From assembly GCF_002865645.1 (NCBI RefSeq), contig NW_020194685.1, positions 496,001 to 560,000 of the forward strand: a DNA stretch of 64,000 nt. The letters run 5' to 3'. Of the stretch, positions 51,346 to 61,081 are shown in pieces (the stretch's first letter is position 1; the number at the start of each line of letters is the position of its first letter). A program made the position numbers and the translations under genes. Source of the DNA: Hyaloscypha bicolor E. Its lineage: Eukaryota > Ascomycota > Leotiomycetes > Helotiales > Hyaloscyphaceae. A model generated the notes under the pieces. That model saw only the letters and a program-made list of their open reading frames with translations, was not told the origin of the DNA and did no database searches.

Positions 51346-51990
51346 AATAGAGGATCCAGTTAACGAATAGCTGCTAGATGTACTCGACAGGCTGCCGGAA
51401 TCCGTGGAACTTGATGATATTGCGGTCGAGCTGGATGTTGTAACGCTGCCGGAATTTGTAGAACCTGACGATGTTGTAGATAAGCTGGACGTTGTGAGGC
51501 TGCCTGAATCCGCAGTATCTGATGTTGTTGTGGACAGGAGGCTGCTAGAGCTGGACACAATTGGCAAGGTCAACGATGTCGTAGATGATGCTGTGCTAGA
51601 CAAAGTGAAAAGTGGTTCACCACTCCAGTTGCAATAAGGCACAGCAGCTTCCAATGCTCCCAGCATGTTCCCAAATTGGCGCAGAACTGCTGAATATTTG
51701 TGAATGTATCTGAGATTGTAGTATCGTTTATCCCGGGAGCGTCAATATATTGTGCCTGATTGCAAGCATCATTGACCACTGTTGGAAGGCTGTAAGGTTA
51801 GTTCGCAGGGAAGAGGTTGACGAACTCCGCACATGGATTGTAGGTGTTATCCCGTTGATACAACACGTCGACGGATGGTAGTATGAATCCATCCAAAGTC
51901 CCTGAGGAGATAGCGCGCTTCGATGACGGCGGACAGTACTTCTCTAGTGTGTAGCCTCCGACCCCCGTTATAACGGGAAGTAGAAGCGCT
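51346..51990 (-). pseudogene. Truncated Ser/Thr-rich (probably secreted or wall-associated) protein gene
   Basis: On the minus strand a frame around 51990-51780 reads ALLLPVITGVGGYTLEKYC and LDGFILPSVDVLYQRDN. AACTAAC followed by CTTACAG suggests a splice acceptor. The next frame contains VVNDACNQAQYIDAPG and FTNIQQFCANLGTCWE with spaced cysteines. A frame change near 51650 leads into about 85 residues made largely of Ser and Thr. That tail runs into the AT-saturated copia sequence, so the native C-terminus is lost. A hydrophobic start, cysteines and a Ser/Thr-rich stalk suggest a surface protein, but I recognise no family. Confidence 0.55.
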
Positions 51991-52244
51991 TCCTGCCCCT
52001 AGGCGTGGTTGTGTCGGGGCCAGTTAGCAAGACCCTGCAATTCACTTAATCAATTATTACCACGACAGGATGCTCTTTAATCAAAAAGGTTTCTATTGCG
52101 CGATCACTCACCCAATCAGGGGCTATAATTATATGAGAAGAAAAAATCCTAATCGGATGCATGGTTGTTTTTTGAATTTGATAAAAACGACTAAAATTTA
52201 ATGTTGGAGGTGTTGCAACCAGCGAGCTTAACGAGCTGTACGGT
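51991..52244. other. Spacer between truncated gene and foldback element
   Basis: About 250 bp of ordinary composition. Nothing coding is supported. Weak similarity to the inverse of 53384-53400 suggests that the foldback arms once extended slightly further. Confidence 0.4.
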
Positions 52245-53383
52245 AGGATTTTAGGCGGTAAGTGGTCAAAACACTCGAGTACTCGAGTACTCGAGCACCA
52301 GAACACCAAAATCATGGAATCCAAAGCTACGAATCGCATGGTACTTAAAATTAGGCTTGGAATTGCACTAAAATTATACTGAGACTTGCACTTACTATTA
52401 ATAGAAGCTCTTTACGTATCGCAGTGAGCTGTGCCCCAGGGAGCCCCCCTCCCAGAAGCTGCCTCCCGTCCCCCTGCCCTCCCCCCTCCCAAGAGCTGCC
52501 TTCCAGGAAGCTCTTTATATATATTATTATAATAAGCTGCCCCTAAGAAGCCCTTTATATATTATAGTGAGCTATCCCAAGGAAGCTGCCCCCAGAGAGC
52601 TATCCCAAGGGAACTGCCCCCCAAGAAGCTATCCCCAGAAAGCTGCCCCCCTAAGAAGCTCTTTATATATTATAGTAAGCTATCCCCTAATAAACTTTTT
52701 ATATATCACATATAAAGAGCTTCCTGGAAATAGCTTCCTGGAGAAGGGAAGGGGGGGGGAGCAGCTTCTGGGAGATAGCTCCCTTGGCAAAAGCTAGGAT
52801 GCCTCAGGCAATAACAGATTTAATTAAGCCTCAAGACTTGAGGTATACCTTACTAATTTTATATTATCTTTTACCTATATCTTTTCTCTAGAAGGCAGTA
52901 GCTCACTATAATATATAAAGAACTCTCTAGGGAAGAGTATACTATAATATATAAAGAGCTCCCTAAAAGGCAGCTCTTGGGATTGAGGAGGGGGCAGCTC
53001 CTAGAGAGAGAGCTCCCTGGGAGGCAGCTTACTAGGAACAGCTCCCTTGGGATAGCTCATTGCAATATATAAAGGGCTTCTTAGGGGGCAGCTCCCTAGG
53101 GACAGCTCACTGCAATATATAAAGAGCTCTCTGGAGGGCAGCTCTTGGGAAGAGGGGAGAGGGGGCCGGCCTCTAGGGGGGAGGCTCCCTGGGGCACAGC
53201 TCACTGCGATACGTAAAGAGCTTCTATTAATAGTAAGTGCAAGTCTCAGTATAATTTTAGTGCAATTCCAAGCCTAATTTTAAGTACCATGCGATTCGTA
53301 GCTTTGGATTCCATGATTTTGGTGTTCTGGTGCTCGAGTACTCGAGTACTCGAGTGTTTTGACCACTTACCGCCTAAAATCCT
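52245..53383. mobile_element. Foldback-like element, 1139 bp, with ~200-bp inverted arms
   Basis: The left arm (52245 to about 52455) and right arm (about 53173-53383) are inverted copies. I compared the central 190 or so bases by eye and found no difference. Each arm contains three CTCGAG sites joined by TA (52274-52295 and 53333-53354). Between the arms about ten copies of a ~28-bp motif (AGCTCACTGCAATATATAAA, then GAGCT) are arranged in opposite orientation in the two halves, amid C-rich (left) and G-rich (right) tracts. Weaker inverted similarity continues about 15 bp outside. I found no target duplication and no transposase. Composition shows no RIP. Confidence 0.8.
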
Positions 53384-53760
53384 GCCCTAGAGCTGGCCCG
53401 AACTGGGTGCTGAAATGCCTGCGGCTACCCCGCACTTGCCCTGAAAGCCCAGCACTATCGTGACCGATTATTAGACTACTCAACATGACTCCAACCCCAC
53501 TTAATTTAGTTTGAATAACATTTGAAAAGAACCAAGTGCCCCTTAGTCTAGTATACAGCTAATAGTACAGCGCCATCGTACTTTCCCTATCGTGACAGCT
53601 AGGCCGGGGTTTAACACTTAGGAGCAGCCTCCCTCGCAGCGGCTCGTATATAAAAATGCGCGTGACTCCCGAAGGATAGTCTTGGATGAGGTCCTAATGT
53701 TAGCGCAATATATCCCGCAAGAATATTTTACGAGCTTACCAATTAAGCCATGGACAGATT
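53384..53760. other. Intergenic spacer, no supported feature
   Basis: Between the foldback element and the 3' end of the membrane protein gene. TCGTATATAAAAATGCG near 53643 resembles a TATA context on the + strand, but no gene follows it. Confidence 0.4.
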
Positions 53761-54369
53761 TCAGCACCAGTCCAATGGCGCTGGGGCGGGGCTCCTCATA
53801 TTGCCTAGTTGAACTAAAAGCTCCTGGACGTGTTTCACGACCCAGCCAAATACTAATAGCAGCGCATACGCAGTAATTATCGACAAAGCGATAAACATGA
53901 GGCTGCCTACTAGAAGAAGTCTTCCTCCCATCTTAGTTCCAACAACGTCTGCGAAAACGAAAAAGAGGATTAGAGCCAAAAGCCCACACCTATTTTCACA
54001 GTCAGCACATAAAGCGTCTTATAACACGAGTTAGAACAATGAACTCACCATGCCTTGTGCCATTTGTTGAAGCTGGGGAAATCGTTGCAGAATCTGGAGT
54101 AGGTGGCGTACATGGCCCACATCCAAATTGCCAATAAGCTGTGTAAATTATTAGAAAAGTCCCTCCTGCTCGGCATGGATGCCTTACCAAAGCCAAATAA
54201 TAATGGCGAAGATCGCCATATCTCGAGACAGATATTGTTCGAGGTACACCGCTAACCATCCTTCCAGTGCGCTCGAAACTGAGCAGACGGTGATAATAGA
54301 CCTTGACCGAGCCCCGCACTCTCGTTCATAATGCTCTAGTCCCTCCCGAAGCGCGTGTGTGGAGGGCAT
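53761..54369 (-). CDS. Small integral membrane protein, 166 aa, three exons
   Basis: Exons 54369-54188, 54138-54049 and 53989-53761 join with introns of 49 bp (GTAAGG...CACAG) and 59 bp (GTGAGT, branch GCTGAC, AATAG). Both introns are phase 2, and the joined frame is open from ATG to TGA. The protein has a charged N-terminus, a moderately hydrophobic stretch at about 24-43 and three clear membrane segments: about 51-72 (MAIFAIIIWLCLLAIWMWA), 92-107 (GLLALILFFVFADVV) and 114-140. A short loop with a Cys and PSFNKWHKA lies between the first two. No family recognised. Upstream at about 54400-54700 another hydrophobic minus-strand stretch (LLLMVLASAAYIFE) could be part of a longer first exon, so the true start may lie further right. 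The exon joins are well supported. Confidence 0.65.
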
Positions 54370-55900
54370 GGTGGACAGGGGGATATCTCAGGATGTGTCG
54401 GCTCCGAGAATGCAAGGGGTGTCGAGCGTGGAGTAGCTATTGGGGAGTGCCCAGAGATGGGAGCTGGGATTTGCTGGCACATTACATAAGTTAACGGAGT
54501 AGAACAATCAGACCAAATGGAGAACTGATGCGAAATATGAATATGAAGGCCTGAGACTTCAGGGGCTGCTCGAAAATATACGCCGCTGACGCAAGCACCA
54601 TTAGGAGCAATCTGAAACAAATAAATATATTCTGCCAATGGTCCACTGTTGGAGCCTTGGAATGAATGGTTGGTGGGGTTCACAGAATTCTGCCGCCATT
54701 TCCCGCCTTTGTGCAGTCGAGGAACGAAGAAATCGGAGGGTTGTTATTGGTGTGATCGGTAACGAGGGAGTGAGAGCTCGTGGTCTAGCTGCAGTACAAA
54801 TGGAGGCTTAAAATACCTTTTGTGAGTTGTGGATCAGATTGTATTTCGGTGGAGGAAATGTCGAGTGCAGTGTCGCGGGTAAGTGGCACTGAGGTAGCGG
54901 GGCTGTTTGGAGGATGGCTGCATGCACGATCAGTGGTCAGTTGAGAATTGACAGTTAACGAACTTGATCCTCAAGTCAAAGACGACTTACTCAAGCAGTT
55001 GACGGAAGACCTCGAAGGTTTTTGTATCCAAAAGTAGTGATATGCTGGAAGTAAGAGAGTATTAGAAGGGGGGATGAGGTCCTTTTTATGCAAGTGAAAA
55101 CGTCGCCCAGGGTGTGCTTAGCCCCCCGAACTATACCCCATCAAGCATTTTCATACCGTCCGCCACCGGTAATTGGTCAGGAACACAGGACTGGCGTGGT
55201 TAGTTCACTCTTTCCCCAGCTTATTGCATACTGTTTTGCAGCCTACTTTTTAACTTATAGACCTACCGAGCAAAGTTGGTAATACAAAGAACAAACAATC
55301 GGTGCATTGACAGGAGCGGTTCTCCTATTACGTTCCAACCCTCTGAGCAGTACCATGTCCTATAAAGCAAAGCCCATTTGAAGCTGCACCTGTCCCCAAT
55401 AACCTTCAACAATTCTCGCTGCGGTTCCTTGGTATGTCATGAGAGACATCCTCCGCGTCTTCTCTCATTGCCTGACTCGCTGCGTTTTCTCCAGCTCTGA
55501 ACATAGGCCTCTCGGCCCATACACTGCACGCTCTCTACGAGCAACTCTTGAGGGTTTTCCCTCTCGCATATTCTGCTGGCCATCCCAACCAGCGGGGAGG
55601 GCTCACAGTCACCAGCCTTTCGGCACGTTCGCTCATACTTGAAATGCTTTCCGCGGTCCGCACATCTATGTTTCCATAGCTTCGCACGACCCCATACCCT
55701 TCGGGAGCTCACAGGATAGCCAGTTTCACCGGTACTCCGCTGGACGTAAATAACTATCAATCAATCTCATTGCCTAACAGTTCATTATTAACGATGATAT
55801 AAAATGCCGACCGACGCAGTCACTGCGAGAACGCAGAGCCGTTGGTGTTCGATATCAAGTGCGACTTCTGATGACTTGCGCTCTGCTCTGCCTGCTACCA
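54370..55900. other. Region without a supported gene
   Basis: Ordinary composition. The part next to 54369 may hold 5' exons or the promoter of the membrane protein gene. Short open frames at 55088-55282, 55437-55760 and 55439-55642 overlap on opposite strands and have no motif or splice logic. No repeats or RNA genes seen. Confidence 0.5.
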
Positions 55901-55918
55901 GGAAAGATTACTCGTTTT

Positions 55919-56627
55919 TCATTTCCGCTGCCCACCTGCCCATCCCGTGTGAAATGCTTCGTCACTTCGGTGTGCTCTTCTTGCCCATACGTACGCACCT
56001 TCAGCGTGATTCCTGCAACAATCAATCGCATTCATGACACCTAAAACCGTTAGTTCTTCATTCAACCAGAACCAGCGGAATCGGGCATTCTCGACATTGC
56101 CATTGCTCAGCGTCGTGCGATATTTCCGACGACGCAGAACTCCTTCCTTACTCTTCATCAACATCCACAAGTCGAACATAACTCTGAAGCCCAATGCCGT
56201 ATATCTCTTCAGGAAGGATCAACATCGGTGCTTTCATTGCAGAGGACTTCTACGTCGAATCTGGACCATTCACACACAGTCTTCGAGATTGATAGCAGCT
56301 GAACCGAATACCGACCTGTCGCTCGCTCGTGTGGGGCGGAAACAGGATGGCAAATCGTGACTCCCTACTTAGAACTGCCAAAGTTCCGATTCTGATGCTC
56401 AAGATATCTATCGTTGATGGAATGGACCTCACTCTCTCCACTTGTCGATGAATTAATGAATGAAGCCATCCGAATTCATCTTGAACATTGCTCTCTGAAG
56501 CTGCGACGTGCAACAAAGATGGTGTGAAAGGGGTGAGATCACGTGACGACTGCACCATCCAAGACCAGCTCGTCCTTTCAACCCTTCCTTGCACATCTAC
56601 GTATTGCAATAGGCCGTCTAGTCCCAA
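55919..56627 (-). pseudogene. Possible decayed minus-strand gene, family unknown
   Basis: Two overlapping minus-strand frames have protein-like composition. One at 56627-56250 contains SLLHVAASESNVQDEFGW, IGTLAVLSRESRFAILFPPH and QVGIRFSCYQSRR. The other, at about 56194-55919, contains RFRWFWLNEELTVLGVMN. The short stretch between them is readable in a third frame (CEWSRFDVEVLCNESTDVD). No convincing splice pair joins them, so if real the gene is broken. I recognise no family and regard this as tentative. Confidence 0.25.
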
Positions 56628-57903
56628 GTTAATTCAGCTGTCAACGACACGCCAGTTTCCCATCAAAGCATGACCAGTATGGCAGCCTAGACTCCGCCAC
56701 TGATGGACAAATCGTGCGACAAGACACCGGACGCCACTTGCAAAGCACTCCGCGAACAGTCAGGACAACCAAGCTTTCTTTCACAGCCTCCGCGGTCTCG
56801 ATTCCCATAATCCTGTTTTAACATTCTACTGTCCCTAAGGACAGAGTACTTCTTTGGATTTCTCTTACTTCTTAGCCAACTGATCGGCTACCAGCTCGGT
56901 TTTCAGCCTTCTTAATCAGAGGGCGCTCGGAAAAGGAGTAGTTTGCCTGGGAGGTAAGCATGAGGGCCTGACACGGGCACGTGTCTTATTAAGGAAGGAC
57001 CCCGCCCTTCACCCCCCGATGAAAATGTCCTGTCCCTTCCTGAGTTGTCAACCGTCTTCCCCCCAAATTGCATCTTTGCCCATGTTCAGAATGTCTGGCA
57101 TTCTACATAACCAACGCGCCAGGAAGATGAAACAAAAAAAAGGGACCGAGCTGCATTGTTAGATGCGCAATAATTACGGGTAGATTCTGCAAAAGAAGTA
57201 GAAGAAATTTCTATTTTATATTTTGCGATTTCTCAGGAAATGAATTCCGAATTATTAAGATGGCTCACGAAGCGCGGAGCCTTGCAAGGAGCCAAAACCA
57301 AGGGAGCCACACATGAATAAACGCGTGTGAACATGTGCAATTTTCGTCAGTCTGCACATGCATGACCCTGGTGTGGATGTGATTCGTGGAGCCTATGGTC
57401 ATAGCGAAAACGTGCTTCCATATGTGCTGCTCGGAGGAAGCACGCGGCTTCCTTTAGAACAATGCAAAAGATGAAGATGTCCCTTCGGCCTTCGAGGGCA
57501 CTGCCGTGACGGACATTGCAAGTGGCTCGGGGGGGGCGGTGTTACTTCCCCTACAGCCCAGGATACGCGAGCTGGGAAGGCTTCAGGGGCTAGTTTTCCT
57601 TCGGACAGACTTGGTGTTACACAGCAGGCGCAAAATCCCAGGGGCGTTATTCATCGAAGGGTCAAGAGATCCCACTCACTATCTAGTGGTAATACTTCCC
57701 TTCTCTTTCACAACCTTCATTGGTCGTGAGCATCAAAACAAAGGGAAAGGCCAGGAAGTCACCCGAACGGTCCCAAGTCAAGACTGAGAAACCCGATCCC
57801 TTTCGCACGCACCCCCTCAATCGCGGCATCAGAATTAGCTCCTTCCGGCACCACCATTGCAACATGAGCAACAGTGATCATTATTCCTCTTTCCTGGGGC
57901 CAA
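56628..57903. other. Region without a supported gene
   Basis: Ordinary composition, with short unconserved frames (56488-56673, 57506-57787, 57720-57920). The last 400 bases could hold upstream exons or the promoter of the pseudogene starting at 57904, whose reading frame opens just after an in-frame TGA. Confidence 0.45.
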
Positions 57904-59510
57904 ATGGCAGATACCCTTAGGGCACGAGATGCGACTGTTGCGGTTCCCACGTTAACTACTACCACGACGGTGTTTGAAAGCAGCCCAGTTCAGAGTTCAA
58001 CCCCAAGCTTCAGTTATTTCGAGAACCACTAGAATGTGTCCGGGAAGCTTTTGCCCACACCAGCCAGTTTATATTGGCAAATTCCGGAAATCTCAGCTTC
58101 GAATGGTATTGCCTTCAGTCTGGCTCTATTTGTCTGCCAAACGAATGCTTTAGGAGAGGATTTGAACTCAACAAATACATGGTCAGTTGCCCAAGTTCCG
58201 ATTAAGTATAACTCCTTGTCATTTTGTCTCTCGACACTGATATAACAAGACAATTGCGGAGCATGCGTGGTCGAAAGTGGTGTAATCCAGAACAGTACGA
58301 TAACATTGATACTTCCTGACGCGTTCGGTCCTCCCACGAGAGCAAAGTTCTTCATATGCATTAGCAATGCGCCTGAATTCATTGACCGACTTGTTTGCGA
58401 TTCTTACAGTCCGTTCTTCGGCATCACCGGAGTCACCACAGCAGTGTCAAGAAACCGCCGAGGCCTGATAAAACGAAAGGAAAGCACTCCAACGTTAACG
58501 GCGGTTTCTTCTATGCCCACAACCCCCTTATCAATTATAAAATACACTGGTGTTGTTTCAATCCTCAATGGACCCCCAGGAACGATTTCTCCTGGGGTCA
58601 CTACGACATTCAGGCCCAGCGGCACGACAACTATAACGGCGGTCCCGGCTTCGGCACCTTCAGGCTCAACAACTCGGGTGGCACACCCTGGCGAGCTATT
58701 TTCTGGTGCCAAGGCAGGAGTCTCAGTTGCTGTAATCCTGGTCGTCCTCGTATTGCTTGTTATTATCTTGTTCCTTCGGTGTCGAAAGTAGAGGAACGCA
58801 CGCACGTTCAAAGCTACCCAGAAAGCCGTGCCACCGAACACCCACGAACTCCTCACGAATGCGAACTCCCACGAGTTATTCACGAAACACAACATACCCA
58901 AGATGGACGAGCAATCTACGGATGTGCTGAAATCAAAAGAGAAATTGGCACCAGTCGTTGCAAGCATTGGCATGGAAAATGGAGGTGTAGTGTCGCAAGA
59001 CGACTTGGCAGGTGTGCATGAGCTTGACCCGAAAAGTCACATCACATCTTTGGATACTGAAAACTACCTTCCCCTCTCCTCACGAGCTGGAAATTTCGAA
59101 TTCACCTACCAGCCTTGCAAGTTCACCGTACGAATTCGTATGTGCCCGCATTGCAAGAGCAAGCAACTTCAAGCAAAGTTGCACCGGGGCCCAGCAATGA
59201 AGAGCGAGAACGTAAGGTGGAGCTTCTGACAAATAGGATAAGTAGGATTCGAGAGGAGAAGGAGAGATTAGAGAAGATTCAAGAGCTGAAAGATCTGGAA
59301 GAGCAGACCAAGAGAGAAATTTTGGCGGCGTGGAGAGAAGAGGAGAAAGGAGTCAGTCAGACTCGGTCTTGCCAAATGATGTACAATCTCGAGTGTCCTC
59401 GAAAGGCTAGTTTGCAGCTTTCTGCCAGTTACCAGATCGACAAGAGGAGAACCCGAACCTTGACTGCCGAGTGGCAATCACCGACTCCAGTCAGATGGAC
59501 AATTTTCTGA
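57904..59510 (+). pseudogene. Single-span membrane protein gene inactivated by three nonsense codons and a frameshift
   Basis: One + frame from ATG 57904 to 59229 encodes a coherent protein broken only by TAG 58030-58032, TAA 58243-58245 and TAG 58789-58791. Each would be a Gln codon before a C-to-T change. In order: a short N-terminus and Thr-rich stretch; an ectodomain with Cys residues (NCGACVVESGVIQNSTITL, FGPPTRAKFFICISNAPEF); a Pro/Ser/Thr-rich stalk; a membrane helix at about 58718-58780 (VSVAVILVVLVLLVIILFL) with a basic stop-transfer RCRK; and a long cytosolic tail. After a slip near 59130 the second frame continues with SNEERERKVELLTNRISRIR and a Glu/Lys/Arg coiled coil to 59510. 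The layout resembles fungal mucin-like membrane proteins that end in a short coiled coil. No signal peptide is visible at the chosen start. Confidence 0.65.
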
Positions 59511-60305
59511 ACAATAGCATGACGTGACACTAAGGTACAACCGTAAATTCATAATTTCACATCACCAGATATGACACTTATGATTTGGGACAGTGACCGT
59601 GAGCTAGACCAAGCATCACTGTACAGACCGTTAGACGCCGATTTTCGACCCCACTCAATCGGCAACTTCCATGCCCAATACTATAATCTATCTGCAACTC
59701 AATAACAGAATTGCCCTCGGAACAGGGAATTATCCTAGTTGGCTCGATTTGGTGATGTCCGAGTGCGGGATCAGGGAGTTAGCGGATCTTCAACTCTCAA
59801 GAGTCACTCCTTCGGTGCCAGACCCAGGACCTTCAGTAGACTACCAGAGACTTGCAAGCAAATTACGCAGCGGTATATATGCCAAATCGAACCAGTGCTG
59901 CTTTGTTGGCTTGATCTGAGATCGTGGCCGGGACTGAAAAGGGAGTCGCCATTCAGCACGTGACACTGAAAAGGGGTATCACGTGCGTGTCGCTTGTACC
60001 TGTATTACCCCCTCCCCCTCGCCATGGCCATCTTAGTCGGATCGCTTGACAGACTAGACTAACCATATGGAGTCGCTACCGAAGGGTGATGATTGAAAGT
60101 CTAGCGAAACTTGAAGGGCTATATTTGTTGGATTGAATGCGAGAGGAGATGTTCTCGTGCATCAAATGCATCAAGTGTGTAAGGAAAGCCTATGACTTCC
60201 GAGTATCTATTTCATTAGGAATGCTATGAACTACAAACGGAGTCTTAACTCACCTCTCACATCTGCCGACAGTTTAAAAGCAATCCCAATAACTCTCACA
60301 GTTAG
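59511..60305. other. Intergenic region with paired CACGTG sites
   Basis: About 800 bp between the pseudogene and the 3' end of the TPR gene. Two CACGTG E-box-like sites at 59957-59962 and 59980-59985 lie 23 bp apart. Whether they regulate anything cannot be told. Small frames at 59671-59963 lack support. Confidence 0.45.
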
Positions 60306-60896
60306 CTAGGGAGCTTGACTCGGACCCTCTTCCATCAACTTCCTAATGGCGTCAATGGAGTTTAGTACTGCCCGCGGAACACCGTGACTACAACCGAATT
60401 CGTTTTCAAGCCCAATCAATGCTTTTTGAAACAACTCCTGGGCCTGCCTTAGCTTGCCCTGATCCTGATAGACCAGACCCAAGTTGTAAAACGCCATCAA
60501 TGTTTGGAAATGATCTGAGCCATTAATCTCCTCGTACGCATCCACCGAGCGTTGCAACATTTTCTCAGCATCGGATAGGTTGCCTTGAAGCCTGTAAAGG
60601 CGGCCCAAACTGTGGACTACGGTAACTATTGTCGTATTGTCGATGCCGTTTGTTGTCTCGTATCCTTTCAACACACTCTCGAGCACTTCTTGGGCCTCAG
60701 TTAATCTATTCCTATCCGCATAGAAGATGCCAAGATCGTGGAGTGAATCAAGTGTGGAGGGATGCTCGAGGCCCACAACCTTCTTCTTCCCTTCTATTGC
60801 CCGCTTGTACATTTCCTCGGCTTCTTCTGGCATGGAATCCATCACGCAACGGGTGCCTACTTTGAAGATAGCATCGAATGTTGAGATGTCCTCCAT
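60306..60896 (-). CDS. Tetratricopeptide-repeat protein (kinesin-light-chain-type TPRs), 196 aa
   Basis: ATG at 60896. Four 42-residue repeats of the fungal TPR_10/TPR_12 kind span about residues 20-170, each with the pattern EEAEEMYKRAIEGKKKV...EHPSTLDSLHDLG. These form helical hairpins that bind other proteins. Such arrays commonly end fungal NLR (NB-ARC or NACHT) proteins. The frame stays open upstream of the ATG to about 60980 (RDGLGLRLRRQLLEHKS), which reads like the linker before the repeats in such proteins. This copy therefore looks like the detached C-terminal part of a longer gene. No NTPase domain is present in the 186 bp before the next gene. It lies on the same strand just downstream of the ankyrin gene. 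Confidence 0.75.
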   Translation of the reverse strand: MEDISTFDAIFKVGTRCVMDSMPEEAEEMYKRAIEGKKKVVGLEHPSTLDSLHDLGIFYADRNRLTEAQEVLESVLKGYETTNGIDNTTIVTVVHSLGRLYRLQGNLSDAEKMLQRSVDAYEEINGSDHFQTLMAFYNLGLVYQDQGKLRQAQELFQKALIGLENEFGCSHGVPRAVLNSIDAIRKLMEEGPSQAP

Positions 60897-61081
60897 ACTA
60901 ACGCTTTTATGTTCGAGGAGCTGACGTCTAAGCCTTAGGCCAAGTCCGTCCCGAGCCCCAACCCACCTATCAACGAATTAGCAGCGTTCCCTTTAAGGGA
61001 AGAGAGAGGGCCGGGAGTATGAAACATCGTCCCGACCAGTAAGTTAAGGAGCTCAGGGAATGGGACAAAGAAATAGGCTGG

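Noticed and set aside
51404..51637. Plus-strand frame rich in Asp/Val/Glu
   Set aside because: It is the antisense of the Ser/Thr-rich repeat region and only reflects codon periodicity.
52567..53204. Open frames 52567-52797 (+) and 53001-53204 (-) within the foldback element
   Set aside because: Their text is just the translated 28-bp repeat unit and its spacers, mirrored in the two halves. No independent evidence of coding.
54336..54683. 115-codon minus-strand frame overlapping the membrane protein gene start
   Set aside because: It overlaps exon 1 in another frame and is Pro/Ser-rich without motifs. At most it is part of the 5' leader.
55437..55760. 107-codon minus-strand frame rich in Arg/Glu
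   Set aside because: Opposed by an equally open plus-strand frame. No hydrophobic core or motif, so chance in GC-balanced DNA is likely.
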